Virus record (IMG/VR): IMGVR_UViG_3300027844_000859
Coordinates: 1 to 36,885 of that record
DNA: 36,885 nt
Source: a virus
Reading direction: 5' to 3' (one strand)
The position numbers and the translations under genes were made by a program. This document shows, in pieces, positions 1-8,604 of the stretch. The notes under the pieces were generated by a model. It did not search any database. It was not told the DNA's origin and was given only the letters and a program-made list of their open reading frames with translations. Within the stretch, counting starts at the first letter, position 1. Each line of letters starts with the position of its first letter.

Positions 1-220
1 CAATTGCTCTTAAACTATAATTTAATGTAACAATGTTTATGGCCGCTCTGTTATTATGCCAGTCACCCATCATAATACAAGTTTCACAGCCTTCTTCTTT
101 GGCTTTTTCTATAAACCAATCAATAAAGTTAGTACAATCTTCGTTATGTTGTTGGCTATTTGATTTTAATCCAAGGTGAATGTCGGTGAACACCGCCACT
201 TTTTTAAAAAGATTACTCAT
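1..220 (-). CDS. gp47: gp47-like recombination endonuclease subunit (N-terminal fragment)
   Basis: Reading the minus strand from an ATG at 220-218 gives 73 residues that run off the left edge. The protein starts MSNLFKKVAVFTDIHLG and has GDWHNNRAA about 50 residues later. D-x-H followed by GDxxHN are the first two metal-binding motifs of calcineurin-like (SbcD/Mre11) phosphoesterases. T4 gp47 is the SbcD-like nuclease subunit that works with the gp46 ATPase in DNA recombination and end processing. The start codon overlaps the gp55 stop by four bases (ATGA), so the two genes are translationally coupled; gp55 next to gp47 is a usual marine T4-like order. The C-terminal part is outside the window, so gp47 is inferred from the motifs plus the position beside gp55. 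Confidence 0.85.
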   Translation of the reverse strand, partial: MSNLFKKVAVFTDIHLGLKSNSQQHNEDCTNFIDWFIEKAKEEGCETCIMMGDWHNNRAAINIVTLNYSLRAI

Positions 221-1146
221 TTGGTCGAATTATCTTTCTCTACGTATCCATCCTCTCCTTTAACAAAATCCCCTCGAATATGTCTTATCCGTTTATTAAT
301 TTCTTCTTCGCGTTCCCCTTTGCCTTGTAATTGCCTAGTCCAACTAGGATTAAGTCCTTCGTTTTCTAAAATATCATCTCTAATATTTTGATGTTTCTTT
401 TCTAAATTTAATACCCTAGTAAATGAATTTGTTATTGCGGCCGTATAGTAAGCAAATGGATTCTGTGACTTAGATTCATCAAATTGAAGACCGATTTGAC
501 TTAATTGTAATAAGGCTTGACCCCGCATTTCATCATTGTAAGTGTAACCTCTCCAGTTTGCTCGTGTTGCATAACGTTCACATAATTTAATAAACATGTG
601 TGCTAACTTAGGAGTCATGGCCCCTCGCTCAACATCAAAATGTCCTGTTTCTACATCCCCATTCCAATGACTTTTACCAATTACTATAGGTTCTCCTGCA
701 TCATTAATTTTATAATGATAAAAAGGAGGGAAGTTTACTTTAACATGTACTTGTTCTGTAATACCGTATTCATCACCATAATCTCTTTGAAGTTCTTCAT
801 CATCAAACAATTCTTCTAATCTAGCACGTTTTTTCAATTGTGCTTTAGTTGGTTTTTTAGGTATTTTAGGAATATGTTCCCAAGTCATAACACGAAATAT
901 TAAATCAGTATCTTCTATTTGTCTCGGTTTAATTATTTCGCCTGTTTCTTTTTTAATTCTAACAATTCTCAGTTGTTTAGCTTCTTTAATTCTTGCTTTA
1001 TTAATTTTTTTTACATCGAGAACAATAATATCAAATCGATGATCTTTGTCATGACCAGCAAAACTACAATATGTAGTTTTACTTTTATGAATTTCTTTTA
1101 GAATGTCTTTGTTGTTTAAATAATTTACTCTCTTAGGGCCGGCCAC
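217..1146 (-). CDS. gp55: gp55-like sigma factor for late transcription
   Basis: This is the phage sigma factor that, with host RNA polymerase, recognises TATAAATA-type late promoters. The N-terminus has RVNYLNNKDILKEI, comparable to YVNNKELLQAI of T4 gp55. The C-terminal part has the sigma region-2-like stretch around NWRGYTYNDEMRGQAL, followed by FDESKSQNPFAYYTAAITN. Between these is an insertion of roughly 130 residues absent from T4 gp55 (185 residues) but, from memory, present in marine T4-like homologues. The longest frame opens at an ATG at 1179 with no ribosome site. A GTG at 1146-1144 has AAGGAG six bases upstream, so I choose GTG, giving 309 residues. The gene is transcribed divergently from the structural block and overlaps gp47 downstream. 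Confidence 0.92.
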   Translation of the reverse strand: MAGPKRVNYLNNKDILKEIHKSKTTYCSFAGHDKDHRFDIIVLDVKKINKARIKEAKQLRIVRIKKETGEIIKPRQIEDTDLIFRVMTWEHIPKIPKKPTKAQLKKRARLEELFDDEELQRDYGDEYGITEQVHVKVNFPPFYHYKINDAGEPIVIGKSHWNGDVETGHFDVERGAMTPKLAHMFIKLCERYATRANWRGYTYNDEMRGQALLQLSQIGLQFDESKSQNPFAYYTAAITNSFTRVLNLEKKHQNIRDDILENEGLNPSWTRQLQGKGEREEEINKRIRHIRGDFVKGEDGYVEKDNSTK

Positions 1147-1152
1147 AGAATT

Positions 1153-1158
1153 CTCCTT
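1153..1158 (-). promoter_or_regulatory. Ribosome binding site deciding the gp55 start
   Basis: The minus strand reads AAGGAG, then AATTCT, then GTG (1146-1144). It is a perfect Shine-Dalgarno hexamer with a six-base spacer, lying inside the longer frame that opens at 1179. No comparable purine run precedes the ATG at 1179. Confidence 0.75.
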
Positions 1159-1265
1159 GTTATGTTTATAATTATACATGATTTTGCCGAGTTCGCAACC
1201 TTTTAGGTAATCAACGACTTACGTGTATTATTTCTTACATGTATTATATTGGGTTATTACTCTGC

Positions 1266-1280
1266 AGGTAAATACAGTAT
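1266..1280 (+). promoter_or_regulatory. Late-promoter-like motif upstream of gp48
   Basis: AGGTAAATACAGTAT lies 20 bases before the gp48 ATG, in the divergent intergenic region 1147-1300. GTAAATAC is one or two changes from the T4 late consensus TATAAATA, the element read by gp55. The gp48 ribosome site is the weak AGGA at 1287-1290. The rest of 1147-1300 shows only AT-rich sequence and no small gene. The promoter role is inferred from motif and position. Confidence 0.5.
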
Positions 1281-1300
1281 ACTTTTAGGAAATAAAAAAT

Positions 1301-2335
1301 ATGGCCGATGTAGATACTAATGCAAATGTTAAAGCCGCGCAATTTTTAGCTTCGCAAGAGGCAGGAAATACTGCAGAAGGGGCAGCTAGTTCTTCTTTGC
1401 CAAGTGCATCACAAACAGGAACAGCATCACAATTTTTTCAAATTGAAGCAGGATTAAATTCTGTTGGTGAAAAAGTTAGTCCTAGTGTTAGAGAATTAAG
1501 ATCATCTAGTGCGGCTTCTAATGCAGACTGGCGTTTTAGAATGAGTTTAGGCCCTGGCGCCAAAGATTTATATGCTGGTATAATGGCACCATTGAATTCA
1601 ACAGACGGAGTAATATTTCCCTATACTCCACAAATACAAATAAACTATCGAGCAAATTATAATAAAACAACATTAACTCATGCAAACCATCCGGCATTTT
1701 TTTATCAAGGTAGTGAAGTTAGTGATGTACAAGTAAATGCTACTTTTACAGCACAGAGTTCTGAAGAAGCATCTTATTTAATGGCCGCAATACACTTTTT
1801 TAAAGCAACAACTAAAATGTATTACGGACAAGATGATAATAAAGGAATGCCACCACCACTAATATTTTTAAATGGGTTTGGTGATGCACAATTTGATAAT
1901 CTAACTTGCTTAAATACTCAATTCAACTATAATCTCCCAGATAATGTAGATTATATTAGAACAGCGACAAATACTTCAAATACTGGTAATCCTTTCCAAA
2001 TACAAAATGCAATATCAAGTGTTAAAGGGGGATTTAATCAAGGCATAAGCAGATTATTAGGTGCTGGTGTTAATAGGAATGTGGCGAGACTTGGTGGATT
2101 AGCAAGTAATCTTCTTGGGTTTAATAATCCATTTGGAGGAGTGACAGATAGAATTGGATCTATTTTAGGAGGCTTTAATGGTGGTTCAGTATCACCTTCT
2201 CAATTAGGTGCTAATTATGTTCCAACAAAAATTGAATTAGCAATAACATTAATTCCAATAGTCAGCAGAGCAAAACAGACAAATGAATTTAGTCTCAAAG
2301 ATTTTGCGGCTGGTAAATTAAGAGGGCACTGGTAA
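1301..2335 (+). CDS. gp48: gp48/gp54-like baseplate tail-tube cap protein
   Basis: This 344-residue protein heads the baseplate operon. Residues 1-75 are Ala/Ser-rich and low complexity. The conserved core follows: FRMSLGPGAK (about 79-88), VIFPYTPQIQINY (about 104-116), LTHANHPAFFYQGSEV (about 125-140), then AQSSEEASYLMAAIHFF (about 151-167) and a GMPPPLIFLNG stretch. This pattern is typical of the marine T4-like tube-cap/tube-initiator family, which caps the baseplate hub and starts tail-tube polymerisation. T4 gp48 is 364 residues. Residues 230-310 form a Gly/Asn-rich insert. The stop overlaps the next gene's ATG (TAATG), so translation is coupled. gp48 and gp54 are distant paralogues and I cannot separate them firmly; gp48 is preferred by position before gp53. 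Confidence 0.8.
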   Translation: MADVDTNANVKAAQFLASQEAGNTAEGAASSSLPSASQTGTASQFFQIEAGLNSVGEKVSPSVRELRSSSAASNADWRFRMSLGPGAKDLYAGIMAPLNSTDGVIFPYTPQIQINYRANYNKTTLTHANHPAFFYQGSEVSDVQVNATFTAQSSEEASYLMAAIHFFKATTKMYYGQDDNKGMPPPLIFLNGFGDAQFDNLTCLNTQFNYNLPDNVDYIRTATNTSNTGNPFQIQNAISSVKGGFNQGISRLLGAGVNRNVARLGGLASNLLGFNNPFGGVTDRIGSILGGFNGGSVSPSQLGANYVPTKIELAITLIPIVSRAKQTNEFSLKDFAAGKLRGHW

Positions 2336-2637
2336 TGGCAACAAGATATTCTTTAACTAGTCCATATCATGCTACAATTATTTCTGAAAATTTTTTAGAT
2401 ATTATGGAAAATAGACCTATACCTAAATTAGCAACAGACACTCAAATGATAATTAACAGAACTTATGCTTACCGACCAGATTTATTAGCACATGATATCT
2501 ACGATGATGCTAGTTTATGGTGGGTATTTGCTCAGCGTAATCCAAATACAATTAATGATCCAATTTGGGGATTTGCAGAAGGTGTTAAAATATACCTTCC
2601 AACAATGGAAACATTACAAATATCATTAGGAATTTAA
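2335..2637 (+). CDS. gp53: gp53-like baseplate wedge subunit
   Basis: At 100 residues this is about half the length of T4 gp53 (196). It keeps the diagnostic core: RTYAYRPDLLAHDIYDDAS (about 42-60), LWWVFAQRNPN (about 61-71), DPIWGF (about 75-80) and IYLP (about 86-89). This resembles the LysM-like fold of gp53, which joins wedges and hub in the baseplate. The ATG shares one base with the gp48 stop, and the following gene begins four bases after its stop. The shorter length looks normal for marine T4-like homologues rather than a truncation, because the frame opens and closes cleanly and the conserved core is intact. Confidence 0.85.
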   Translation: MATRYSLTSPYHATIISENFLDIMENRPIPKLATDTQMIINRTYAYRPDLLAHDIYDDASLWWVFAQRNPNTINDPIWGFAEGVKIYLPTMETLQISLGI

Positions 2638-2640
2638 CAG

Positions 2641-5600
2641 ATGGCTAATGCAAATAAAGTAGTAGCCCAAAACCAGGCCACTGCCGACTTAATTTTTAAT
2701 CTTGCAAAAAAAGAAGGACTCAGTGACATTCAAGCCACTGCGTTAGTCGCGAATTCTATTCAAGAAAGTTCTTTAAATCCAGGGATAAAAAACTTTAATC
2801 CTAGTAGTAGAGATGATAGTGTAGGATTATTTCAATTAAACTTTAATGGTGGAATGGGTGTTGATTTTGCAAATGCAAAGGGTATTTCTATTGCTGAAGC
2901 AAAAGTTCTAGCAACAAACCCAACAGAAAATGCTAGTTTTATAATTGCCGCCGCAAAACGAAAAGGCTTTGGAAGTACAAGAACAGCTGAGGAAGCCAAC
3001 AGGTTTCTTGTTAAAAGAGTAATTCGTCCAGGTGACCAGGAAAATGAAATTAGAAAACGTACAGCTATTCACCGACAAGTTGAGGCAGAACTTGTCAGAG
3101 ACCCAAGAGCATTCGGTGTTAACACAACAAGTGTTGCCCAAAATACTAATGATCCTGAAAAATTTCCAGACACACGTAGTAATTTATCTGATGAAAATTT
3201 AGAAACTGGTAATATAGATGAAGGTTTTAGAACAACAACAATAGTTGATCCTGTTACTGGGAAAGAGACAAAGGTATTTGACGGAAAATTTCAACGTGGA
3301 GAAGAGAGAGTTCCTATAGCTGACCCTAAAATTATTGGGAGTCCTAACGACGACACTGGTGGCTTTGCGTCAGAAGAACTTGCCAAGTTTAATAAATTAA
3401 AAAAAGCAAATACTATCACTCCAAAACCAAATATCTTATCTGGACTAGCTACTCAAACATATAAATTCACTTTATTTCTTCAAACAATGAAACAATATAG
3501 AGATATGATGTTAGATCCTGATGGAAATAAAGATACCAGCCAATTAATGAAAATAGTTGAAAGTGGTGGTACTGGTGGTACTGGCGGACAAGCCGATACT
3601 GCCGGCCAGGCTGACTCTCCATTTAAATTAGATTATTATATAGATAATGTGGAATTACACGGTCAACTCTCAGGTAAAACCACATCGTCGCCATCTAATC
3701 TTTTCGAACTTAATTTTGATATTATTGAACCATTTGGATATAGATTCTTCAATGAATTAAGAGAAGCAACTCAGAAACTTGGTATGGTTGATATGGCTAA
3801 ACAACATTATCTTATGGTTATTGAATTTCGCGGAGAAGATGAATTCGGACAATCAACTATACAAAAACCTGGTAGTACAAGAGTCGGCGGAATTGACCAG
3901 AATGATCAAAATCAACTAGCAGAAAAATATATACCATTTATGTTTGCCCATATTAAGACAGAACTTGCAGGCGGCGCCGCAACATATTCTTGTAAAGCAT
4001 TACCGGCGGCATCATTGGGATTACTTGAAAAATTCCAAGTAATACCCTATAATCTCGAAATAACCGGAGCGACATTAGAAGATATTTTTAATAGTACAGC
4101 AGGTGCTACTCAAGAAAAACTCGCTGTGTCTGCCGCCCAGCAAAGAAAAAATGCCAAAGCCCAGAGCAAAGTTGACCAAACGCTGGGAAGGGAGGCAAAG
4201 AAGGACGGTAAACGCACAAAAGGAAATAGTCTTGCGATCTCTACAACAACCAGAGCGAGTCAGGGTGTTCCTAATTTTTTACTGGGTAGGCAAGCTGGCA
4301 TAAAAGGTGATAGTACGGCACGAAAAGCTAATCTGGCATCCTTGGGGTTTCAAGAAGGAACATTTATAAGAACTGGCGTTGTGGATGCTTTAAATAAATT
4401 TAATAGAGAAAAATTAGGCAAAAAAGGAACAGTTGGTCAACCCGATATATTTAAAGTAACATTTTTAGATGGTATTGGCAATGCAGAATTATCTCAAGAT
4501 AGTTGGATTTCATCACATAGAGATAAAACAAAATATGCGATGTTAGATAAAGAAGTAAAAGGTACGGCCGAGCCTGAGAAAAATCATATAAACAAAACAG
4601 CACAAATAAATACTATACAAGCTGGTATTAAATTAGTTAAATTATTAGAACAATGTATTAGAAGTAGTACATATATTACAGAGCAATCTGTAAAGAAAAT
4701 TCACCCTAAGACTAAAACCAGCAAAGATAATCTATCAGCAACAGGTAAACCTTTAGTTTGGTTCCAAATTACTTCTAGAGTACTTCCATATGCTTATGAC
4801 GAAGTACGTGGTTGTTATGCTTATGAAATAGAATATATTGTTAATGCAAAAGAAATTGCAGATGCTCAAAGTACCTACTTTTTGAAGAAGGCCTTTCTAG
4901 GTACTCATAAAAAATATGACTATTGGTTTACAGGAAAAAATACAGAAGTTATAGAGTATAAAGCAGACCTGGTGGCGTCATATTTTGCGATAGTCACAGG
5001 AGAAGAACCTCCTGTGAACCAAGCGAAAGTTGGAGATAAACAAGCAGAATCTGTACAGCCAAAAGAATTTAAAGCAGAAGGCACGGAATCACAGCAACTT
5101 GGTGGCACAAATGCCATACCAGGTGCATCGGCGGCTGGGAACTTATACAGTAGAGGCGACTATAAAACAGCAAATATAGAAATAATCGGTGACCCTGATT
5201 ATATTCTACAAAGTGAAATATTTTATCCTGTACATCAGCTTACACCCCAACCATTTATAGAACAAGATGGGTCTATTAATAATACCGGTAGTCCATTGAT
5301 GATTGAACTTAATTTTAAAACTATGTCAGACTATAATGATCAAACAGGTTTAGCTGATATACAAGATTTAGTTGTAAAATCAGATGCTGAAGTAGAAGCA
5401 ACTGGTACCAATGGCTTAATATATCAAGTTAATGAATTTAGATGTAACTTCAGAGGAGGTACATTTACTATTGACTGCAGTAACATGACAGAAAAAGAGT
5501 TTGCTGATACCATCATTAGAAATGAACAAATTAGAAGTAAAGCTAATCTACTACCATCCGCTGATGCAACTAAACGTGTAAGTCGCATAGATAATTCAAA

Positions 5601-5877
5601 ATCAATATTGCATAACTCTAGACCAGGTGCGGCAGAGAAAGCACGACTAGCTAGGAGCCAAGGTAAAAAACAATCTGGTGGTTCACAGGCACGCATAACT
5701 GCATCTAATAATGTAATACCTTTAAACAATGTGAACGTTGATGCTACAGCATCTAAATCAACAAGAAGAATAAAAACTCCGGGATTTTTTACTACAGTTC
5801 AAGGAGGAAATCTTCCTACAGGTGTAGTTACAGTTGATAATTTCCGCGATGCAAACGATGATGCGACAGGTAATTAA
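2641..5877 (+). CDS. Baseplate hub-like structural protein with N-terminal tail-lysozyme domain
   Basis: The 1078-residue product has an N-terminal phage tail-lysozyme-like domain (about 12-150). It contains ALVANSIQESSLNPG with the probable catalytic Glu42, then DDSVGLFQLNF, a typical peptidoglycan-hydrolase arrangement. A charged linker follows (about 150-250). From about residue 256 there is a hub-like region with KFTLFLQTMKQYRDMM, LFELNFDIIEPFGYRF and HYLMVIEFRGEDEFG. These features recall large marine T4-like virion proteins at the gp27 (hub) position. A GGTGGTGGQAD linker sits at about 309-319 and a very basic stretch (KNAKAQSKVDQ) at about 500-530. It lies between gp53 and the gp5-like spike, as expected for a hub component. 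The lysozyme assignment is fairly strong; gp27 homology is an inference. Confidence 0.78.
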   Translation: MANANKVVAQNQATADLIFNLAKKEGLSDIQATALVANSIQESSLNPGIKNFNPSSRDDSVGLFQLNFNGGMGVDFANAKGISIAEAKVLATNPTENASFIIAAAKRKGFGSTRTAEEANRFLVKRVIRPGDQENEIRKRTAIHRQVEAELVRDPRAFGVNTTSVAQNTNDPEKFPDTRSNLSDENLETGNIDEGFRTTTIVDPVTGKETKVFDGKFQRGEERVPIADPKIIGSPNDDTGGFASEELAKFNKLKKANTITPKPNILSGLATQTYKFTLFLQTMKQYRDMMLDPDGNKDTSQLMKIVESGGTGGTGGQADTAGQADSPFKLDYYIDNVELHGQLSGKTTSSPSNLFELNFDIIEPFGYRFFNELREATQKLGMVDMAKQHYLMVIEFRGEDEFGQSTIQKPGSTRVGGIDQNDQNQLAEKYIPFMFAHIKTELAGGAATYSCKALPAASLGLLEKFQVIPYNLEITGATLEDIFNSTAGATQEKLAVSAAQQRKNAKAQSKVDQTLGREAKKDGKRTKGNSLAISTTTRASQGVPNFLLGRQAGIKGDSTARKANLASLGFQEGTFIRTGVVDALNKFNREKLGKKGTVGQPDIFKVTFLDGIGNAELSQDSWISSHRDKTKYAMLDKEVKGTAEPEKNHINKTAQINTIQAGIKLVKLLEQCIRSSTYITEQSVKKIHPKTKTSKDNLSATGKPLVWFQITSRVLPYAYDEVRGCYAYEIEYIVNAKEIADAQSTYFLKKAFLGTHKKYDYWFTGKNTEVIEYKADLVASYFAIVTGEEPPVNQAKVGDKQAESVQPKEFKAEGTESQQLGGTNAIPGASAAGNLYSRGDYKTANIEIIGDPDYILQSEIFYPVHQLTPQPFIEQDGSINNTGSPLMIELNFKTMSDYNDQTGLADIQDLVVKSDAEVEATGTNGLIYQVNEFRCNFRGGTFTIDCSNMTEKEFADTIIRNEQIRSKANLLPSADATKRVSRIDNSKSILHNSRPGAAEKARLARSQGKKQSGGSQARITASNNVIPLNNVNVDATASKSTRRIKTPGFFTTVQGGNLPTGVVTVDNFRDANDDATGN

Positions 5878-5879
5878 TT

Positions 5880-8150
5880 ATGGCAATTGATCGAGCTTCG
5901 GGTACAGGTACAACTAGAGCCTATAGGGCTGGAAAAGGTGGGGTTCCTGCTGAAAGTGGTCCATTTATTGGTATTGTTAAAAATAATATCGATCCTACAC
6001 GTTCAGGAAGACTACAGGTTTTTATTGAATCCTTCGGCGGTCTTGATAGCCAAGATGACAAAGAACATTGGCGTACAATAAGTTATCTTAGTCCTTTTTA
6101 TGGTATAACACCATCAGTACACACCAAAGAGCAAATAGAAGAAGGTGTACAAGGCCCAGGGAAATTTGTCGCTGCCAACAGACATAGTTATGGCATGTGG
6201 TTTACACCACCCGATATCGGAACCCGAGTAATATGTATTTTTGTTGATGGAAATCCAAACCAAGGTTTTTATGTAGGGTGTATACCAGAACCTGGGTTAA
6301 CACATATGGTTCCGGCAATAGGGGCTACTGAAAATTTTGTTAAAGCCGAAACAACAAATAAAATTGCTGATATATCTAGAATACCTACAGTTGAAATCAC
6401 AGAATTAGATGCGGCATTTATTGATGATCCGAGATATTTTGATAAAGAAAAACCGGTTCATGATGTGCTTTTTAGTGAATTATTTAGTCAAGGCACAATA
6501 TCAGATATAATACGCGGGCCTATAGGAAGTAATAGTCAACGAGAATCGCCATCAACAGTTTATGGAATATCTACTCCTGGCGAGGCTATAAAAGCGGGCA
6601 AAGAAAGTACTCAAGTTATTGGCCGTACTGGTGGTCATAGTTTTATCATGGATGATGGTGATTTTGACAAAAAAGACAAACACATAAGATTACGTAGTAG
6701 TACCGGACACCAAATATTATTATCTGACAGTGGTGAGTGCCTTTACATACAACATGCCAATGGACAATCATGGTTAGAATTGGGCAAAGAAGGTACATTA
6801 GATGTATTTTCTACAAACTCAGTTAATGTTAGAACACAAGGTACAATTAATTTACATGCCGACAAAGAAATTAATATGTTTGCTGGAAGTAAAATTAGTT
6901 TAAATGCACCTGTGGTAGGTATAGAAGGTGATAGTGCTGTTGAACTTAAATCAACTGGTTCTGTAAAATTACATGGTGGTGCTGTACATGTTAATGCTAA
7001 TGGCACATTAGCATGTAAAGGTAGTTCTGTATCTATTAATGGTGGTAGTAAATTTGTTGCTGAAGCTGGTTGCATACTTTTAAATAGTGGTGGTGCTTCT
7101 GGTGTTAGTAAAGTATCAGGTATGACAAAAACATCATTAACAGATTCTACATTTGATATTGAAAAAGGGTGGACTGCACAACCAGGAATATTACAAAGTA
7201 TTGTTACTCGGGGACCAACACACGAACCGTGGGGCCAATTTGGAAGTTTGCATAACAAGGGTGTAGAAGGATCTGTAGATAGTACAACTTCGGCTGAACC
7301 TGAAGTAGAAACAGATACGGATGGTGCTAAGGCGGGAGCTGATGCTGAAAGTAAAACACCTGGAACAGATGAAACACTATCACAAGAAGAATCAACCGAA
7401 GCCGATAAAGAACTTAAAGATGTGGCTACACAAATTATTAATACAGATGGAAAAGTAGTTCTAGATAAAGATCATATAAAAAGTTTACTTGGCACTCTTG
7501 TTAAAGGCACCGCACAAAACGCTGACGAAATTAGTCTTGATAAAGGACTTGGTGCTTTTGGACTGAGCCCAACAGATCTTGAACTTGGCGGAATCTTAAA
7601 ACCTGGAGTAGTTAGTCGTTTCCTACAGAATCCAAGTGCAATAGTACAAGATGGATTTGGTATTGATATAACCAAACTTGAATCGGTGTTAACAAGTCCA
7701 ACAGTCTTCACAGGAGCAGGGGGATTAAAAACACTCACTGATTTAACACAAAATGTAAGCAAACAAGTTTCTATTGCTGGTAACAATTTAGTAAAACAAT
7801 TTGACTTTGTTCAGAGTCAAGGTTTTATAAACGGTAACGAATCTGATAGAAATATTGGAGGAATATTACTAGCAACTACTAAACACGGTCGTGATACAGC
7901 AACGCAATTTTTTAATAGAACAGCTAATTCTACGAATAGAAATGCATTCCTACAAACTATTCGTAATGGGCAACACAGTATTGATTTAGTTAATCAAAGA
8001 GTAGCAGGCACTACTACATCAACCTCATTTAACCCGCGGCCGGCTGAAAACACATTTAATACCGTACAAGAACAAGTTGGTAAAATAAGTAAGACTTTTC
8101 TAACAGATGGTAGAATCTCTGCCGCATTAAATGCAAGTAGACGAACCTAA
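5880..8150 (+). CDS. gp5: gp5-like baseplate central spike (OB-fold plus beta-helix, no lysozyme domain)
   Basis: This 756-residue protein would form the membrane-piercing spike under the hub. Residues about 25-150 resemble the gp5 N-terminal OB-fold (PFIGIVKNNIDPTRSGRLQV, then MWFTPPDIGTRVICIFVDG). Residues about 250-285 contain GGHSFIMDDG and KHIRLRSSTGHQILLSDS, typical of Gp5/VgrG-type spikes. Residues about 285-404 are a run of short beta strands with alternating small and hydrophobic residues (NVRTQGTINLHADKEINMFA and onward), a triple-stranded beta-helix pattern. The C-terminal 350 residues begin with an acidic linker and are otherwise unrecognised. T4 gp5 carries a lysozyme domain between OB-fold and helix; none is visible here, and the neighbouring gene at 2641 carries one instead. 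Confidence 0.85.
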   Translation: MAIDRASGTGTTRAYRAGKGGVPAESGPFIGIVKNNIDPTRSGRLQVFIESFGGLDSQDDKEHWRTISYLSPFYGITPSVHTKEQIEEGVQGPGKFVAANRHSYGMWFTPPDIGTRVICIFVDGNPNQGFYVGCIPEPGLTHMVPAIGATENFVKAETTNKIADISRIPTVEITELDAAFIDDPRYFDKEKPVHDVLFSELFSQGTISDIIRGPIGSNSQRESPSTVYGISTPGEAIKAGKESTQVIGRTGGHSFIMDDGDFDKKDKHIRLRSSTGHQILLSDSGECLYIQHANGQSWLELGKEGTLDVFSTNSVNVRTQGTINLHADKEINMFAGSKISLNAPVVGIEGDSAVELKSTGSVKLHGGAVHVNANGTLACKGSSVSINGGSKFVAEAGCILLNSGGASGVSKVSGMTKTSLTDSTFDIEKGWTAQPGILQSIVTRGPTHEPWGQFGSLHNKGVEGSVDSTTSAEPEVETDTDGAKAGADAESKTPGTDETLSQEESTEADKELKDVATQIINTDGKVVLDKDHIKSLLGTLVKGTAQNADEISLDKGLGAFGLSPTDLELGGILKPGVVSRFLQNPSAIVQDGFGIDITKLESVLTSPTVFTGAGGLKTLTDLTQNVSKQVSIAGNNLVKQFDFVQSQGFINGNESDRNIGGILLATTKHGRDTATQFFNRTANSTNRNAFLQTIRNGQHSIDLVNQRVAGTTTSTSFNPRPAENTFNTVQEQVGKISKTFLTDGRISAALNASRRT

Positions 8151-8160
8151 TATAAATACT
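8151..8160 (+). promoter_or_regulatory. T4-type late promoter motif upstream of gp25
   Basis: TATAAATACT begins immediately after the gp5 stop and contains a perfect match to the T4 late -10 element TATAAATA. The gp25 ATG is at 8166, so a start site 6-7 bases past the motif would give an almost leaderless transcript. No Shine-Dalgarno is visible between them. Confidence 0.6.
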
Positions 8161-8165
8161 AAACT

Positions 8166-8540
8166 ATGGCAACATTTTTCGGATTTAATACAATAGACGA
8201 AAGTCGAAAATTTCGCTTAGAAGACCGAGATTTATTAATACGCGATCTTCTTAATAGCCTGATGATTCGCAGAGGTGAAAAATTACATAAACCTAACTAT
8301 GGTACTACTATATGGTCCTTGCTATTTGAAAATCTTACAGACGAAACCGTAGATGAAATTGAAAAAGAAGTCCGAAGAACTATAGAACAAGATCCTAGAA
8401 TGAAAATAGAAAATATTGCAATTTATGCTAGAGACTCTGGCATACTATTAGAAATTTCAGTATTCTTTGTTGGCATACCCGAAGCACAACTTCTTAGTGT
8501 ATTTTTGAATCCTGATAATAATTCAATCGCTTTATTATAA
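8166..8540 (+). CDS. gp25: gp25-like baseplate wedge subunit
   Basis: Its 124 residues cover the whole GPW/gp25 family; T4 gp25 is 132. RDLLIRDLLNSLMIRRGEKL leads to HKPNYGTTIWSLLFENLTDE (about 41-60), then a helix (VDEIEKEVRRTI) and DPR at 76-78, corresponding to the EPR motif region of the family. The end is beta-rich (GILLEISVFFVGIP). gp25 is the lysozyme-fold core wedge protein that connects the sheath to the baseplate and pairs with gp6 and gp53. It follows the gp5-like gene after 15 bases and precedes gp6, as in other T4-like phages. The assignment is firm. Confidence 0.95.
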   Translation: MATFFGFNTIDESRKFRLEDRDLLIRDLLNSLMIRRGEKLHKPNYGTTIWSLLFENLTDETVDEIEKEVRRTIEQDPRMKIENIAIYARDSGILLEISVFFVGIPEAQLLSVFLNPDNNSIALL

Positions 8541-8567
8541 TATATAATATACGCAGTTTATAATTCT

Positions 8568-8576
8568 GATAAATAC
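8568..8576 (+). promoter_or_regulatory. Late promoter motif upstream of gp6
   Basis: GATAAATAC in the 64-base gap between gp25 and gp6 is one base from TATAAATA plus C. It shares ATAAATACTAA with the motif before gp25. The gp6 ATG lies 28 bases downstream, leaving room for a short leader; a weak AGG (8588-8590) is the only ribosome-site candidate. Confidence 0.55.
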
Positions 8577-8604
8577 TAACATTATATAGGTATCTAATAG
8601 AACT

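Noticed and set aside
1243-1248. Minus-strand TATAAT that could be a host-type promoter for gp55
   Set aside because: The -10 hexamer is perfect, but the best -35 candidate (TTTACC, 18-base spacer) is poor and such hexamers are expected by chance in AT-rich DNA.
4103-4303. Plus-strand 66-codon frame overlapping the hub-like gene
   Set aside because: It is an alternative frame across the basic linker; the product has no recognisable motif and the main frame is clearly coding.
6743-7258. A 171-codon open frame on the minus strand inside the gp5-like gene
   Set aside because: It lies antisense to the beta-helix region, where repeated codon patterns keep the opposite frame open. Cys/Pro-rich product, no recognisable motif, no operon partner.
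7472-7786. Minus-strand open frame of about 100 codons in the gp5-like gene
   Set aside because: Antisense to a well-supported coding region, no conserved features; same explanation as other antisense frames at 5424-5729 and 29678-29983.
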